Shown here piece after piece: positions 5,521 to 6,597 of a stretch of 6,597 nt of DNA (the stretch's first letter is position 1; each line of letters begins with the position of its first letter). The stretch lies in assembly GCA_035527095.1 (NCBI GenBank), contig DATLBC010000145.1:1-6597 (forward strand), written 5' to 3'. Source of the stretch: Sva-07 sp035527095. Lineage in GTDB: Bacteria; Actinomycetota; Acidimicrobiia; Acidimicrobiales; Ilumatobacteraceae. The notes below the pieces were generated by a model. It did no database searches, was not told the origin of the DNA, and worked only from the letters and a program-made list of their open reading frames with translations. A program made the translations under genes and the position numbers.

Positions 5521-6050
5521 TCAGCCCGGCTCGATGAACGAGCGCACCAGGTTGGCGACCGTGCTCCGCTCGTGGGCGGCGTCGGTGGTGCCGCCGCACA
5601 TGCGCCGCGATGCCGTCGCCGGCCGGTCGTCGAGCATGTCGCCGTGGCCCATCGAGGCGATCACGGTGTGCGTCGACCCGGGTGGCGCCGCAGCTGCGAA
5701 GTGTCAAAGGTTGACCACTTCGGGTGCGCACTTCCCGCCAACGCGGTGGGTCGTCGTCCGGCGCCATCGACCGGGTCGATCGCGATGACGCCGACGGGAA
5801 CAACCTGTTCGGCGACTCGCCCGGCGACCTGGACCCCGTGCTCGGCCTCCTCCATCGCGGACGGACGCCCGATGAGTGGGCCGGGACCCCGGCGATACAT
5901 CTGCGGCGCCACGATCGAGGTCTGGTCGGAGACAATCGAGGCGAACAACGACCGGTAGCTCCACGGCGACACCATGAACCCGGCGAAGAAGACCACCACC
6001 CGACCGCCGTGTGTCTCGGGGCTACCGGAGTCGACCAACAGGGCGCGCAC
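5521..6050 (-). pseudogene. Decayed alpha/beta hydrolase gene
   Basis: Two frames together match one alpha/beta hydrolase. From GTG 6050 the first frame gives the N-terminal strand and oxyanion region (GGRVVVFFAGFMVSPWSYRS), then a helix (SAMEEAEHGVQVAG) joined directly to RVAEQVVPVGVIAIDPVDGAG. The nucleophile elbow (G-x-S-x-G) expected between them is missing, consistent with an internal deletion near 5820. After about 5760 the homology moves to another frame, which reads VGGKCAPEVVNL, an in-frame TGA (5704-5706), then HFAAAAPPGSTHTVIASMGHGDM and the proper end at 5521; the GHGD motif carries the expected catalytic histidine. The longest intact frame, 5661-6050, would make about 129 residues without a catalytic serine. 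The intact enzyme probably resembled chlorophyllase/lipase-like hydrolases; its substrate is unknown. Sequencing error cannot explain loss of the elbow. Confidence 0.78.
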
Positions 6051-6098
6051 TGCGCCGGGCGACAGTGGCGGTGGCGAACACGAATCGACGGGGCGGAC

Positions 6099-6597
6099 TC
6101 AGTTGCCCGAGCGGCTCGCGACGCAGATCGGGATGTCGCAGTCGGCCGACTTGCACGGCCGCCGCGCTCGGTGGCGTCGAGCGCGCTCTTGCGCGAAGCC
6201 TTCGACGCACATGTGGTTGCCGCAGGTCTCGAGCCCACACGACAGGCCGGCTCGGTGCTTCTCGGTCTGTCGACGAAGCACCGTGCCGGCATCATCGGTC
6301 GACTCGTCGGAACCCTGCACAGCCGGCGCGGCAGGGGCCGGTTCGGCGTGCTTCGCTTGCACGCACACCGGGACCGGGCAGTTGTTCCGTCCGCAGGGCT
6401 CACCCTTCGCATGCGCAGAAGTCTGGGCGTCGGCTTTCCGTTGGGCCTTGCTCAGGCGACGCTTCTCGCGCAGCGGCGCACAGACCTTGCAGGTGCGGAC
6501 CTTGCAGATCCGGCCACGTGCGTGGGCAGTCGCCTGCAGCTGCTTCGGCGTCGGAGCAGGCGCGTCCGCGGGCGCGTTGCCAGCGCGATTCGCCGTG
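6099..6597 (-). CDS. Cysteine-rich repeat protein of unknown function (C-terminal part)
   Basis: One frame is open from the right edge to TGA 6099-6101, giving 165 residues; the start is outside the window. I do not recognise a family. Counting from the edge, it holds four tri-cysteine motifs: C31-x4-C36-x2-C39, C68-x4-C73-x4-C78, C120-x4-C125-x4-C130 and C148-x4-C153-x4-C158. The first two are preceded by the same AHA[RK]G sequence, showing internal duplication. Linkers are either basic and helical (REKRRLSKAQRK, ERARRHRARR) or Ala/Pro-rich. The pattern suggests small metal-binding or disulfide-bonded modules, perhaps nucleic-acid binding given the basic linkers; this is inference. Third positions are mostly G or C in this frame, supporting coding over overlapping frames. 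The hydrolase remnant follows directly in the same frame after the stop. Confidence 0.7.
   Translation of the reverse strand, partial: TANRAGNAPADAPAPTPKQLQATAHARGRICKVRTCKVCAPLREKRRLSKAQRKADAQTSAHAKGEPCGRNNCPVPVCVQAKHAEPAPAAPAVQGSDESTDDAGTVLRRQTEKHRAGLSCGLETCGNHMCVEGFAQERARRHRARRPCKSADCDIPICVASRSGN

Noticed and set aside
5417..6412. 331-codon minus-strand frame across the hydrolase and Cys-rich region
   Set aside because: Arg- and Ser-rich composition without motifs. The other frames hold the hydrolase strands, GHGD motif and cysteine repeats.

Overview
The window is high-GC DNA with strong G/C preference at third codon positions. It carries actinobacterial family signatures: a TIGR03086-type maleylpyruvate-isomerase-like protein, a RecQ helicase ending in a ComF-like phosphoribosyltransferase (PRTase), and GTG starts with weak or absent Shine-Dalgarno sites. 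I infer an actinobacterium, possibly of the Acidimicrobiia; the sequence alone does not settle the lineage.

Layout. (1) 1-327, plus strand: the last codons of a membrane permease, then a small CxxC thioredoxin-like protein that normally travels with such permeases. (2) 328-412: a convergent gap holding a long hairpin. (3) 413-3643, minus strand: an apparent operon of a small SHOCT-domain ORF, a RecQ helicase fused to a PRTase, and a DprA/Smf-like (SLOG-fold) protein that starts only a few bases after the RecQ stop. (4) 3644-3789: a divergent intergenic region with a short perfect inverted repeat. (5) 3790-4359, plus strand: a DinB-fold, TIGR03086-type enzyme. (6) 4384-5003, plus strand: a VapBC toxin-antitoxin pair with overlapping genes. 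A perfect 9-bp inverted repeat covers the vapB start codon, and the toxin has Asn at a usually acidic PIN position. (7) 5034-5492, minus strand: a four-helix DoxX-family membrane protein. (8) 5521-6050, minus strand: the wreck of an alpha/beta hydrolase gene (internal deletion, frameshift, nonsense codon). (9) 6099-6597, minus strand: the C-terminal 165 residues of an unrecognised protein with four regularly spaced tri-cysteine motifs; its start lies beyond the window.

How the parts may work together. The RecQ-PRTase and DprA-like genes look translationally coupled and probably act together on DNA. They are the best candidate here for a little-characterised DNA-processing or defence-related module, although RecQ-PRTase proteins are common in actinobacteria and this may be a housekeeping repair unit. 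VapBC is a self-contained autoregulated unit. The block from 5034 to 6597 is one co-oriented strand in which a decayed enzyme gene separates a Cys-rich repeat protein from DoxX.
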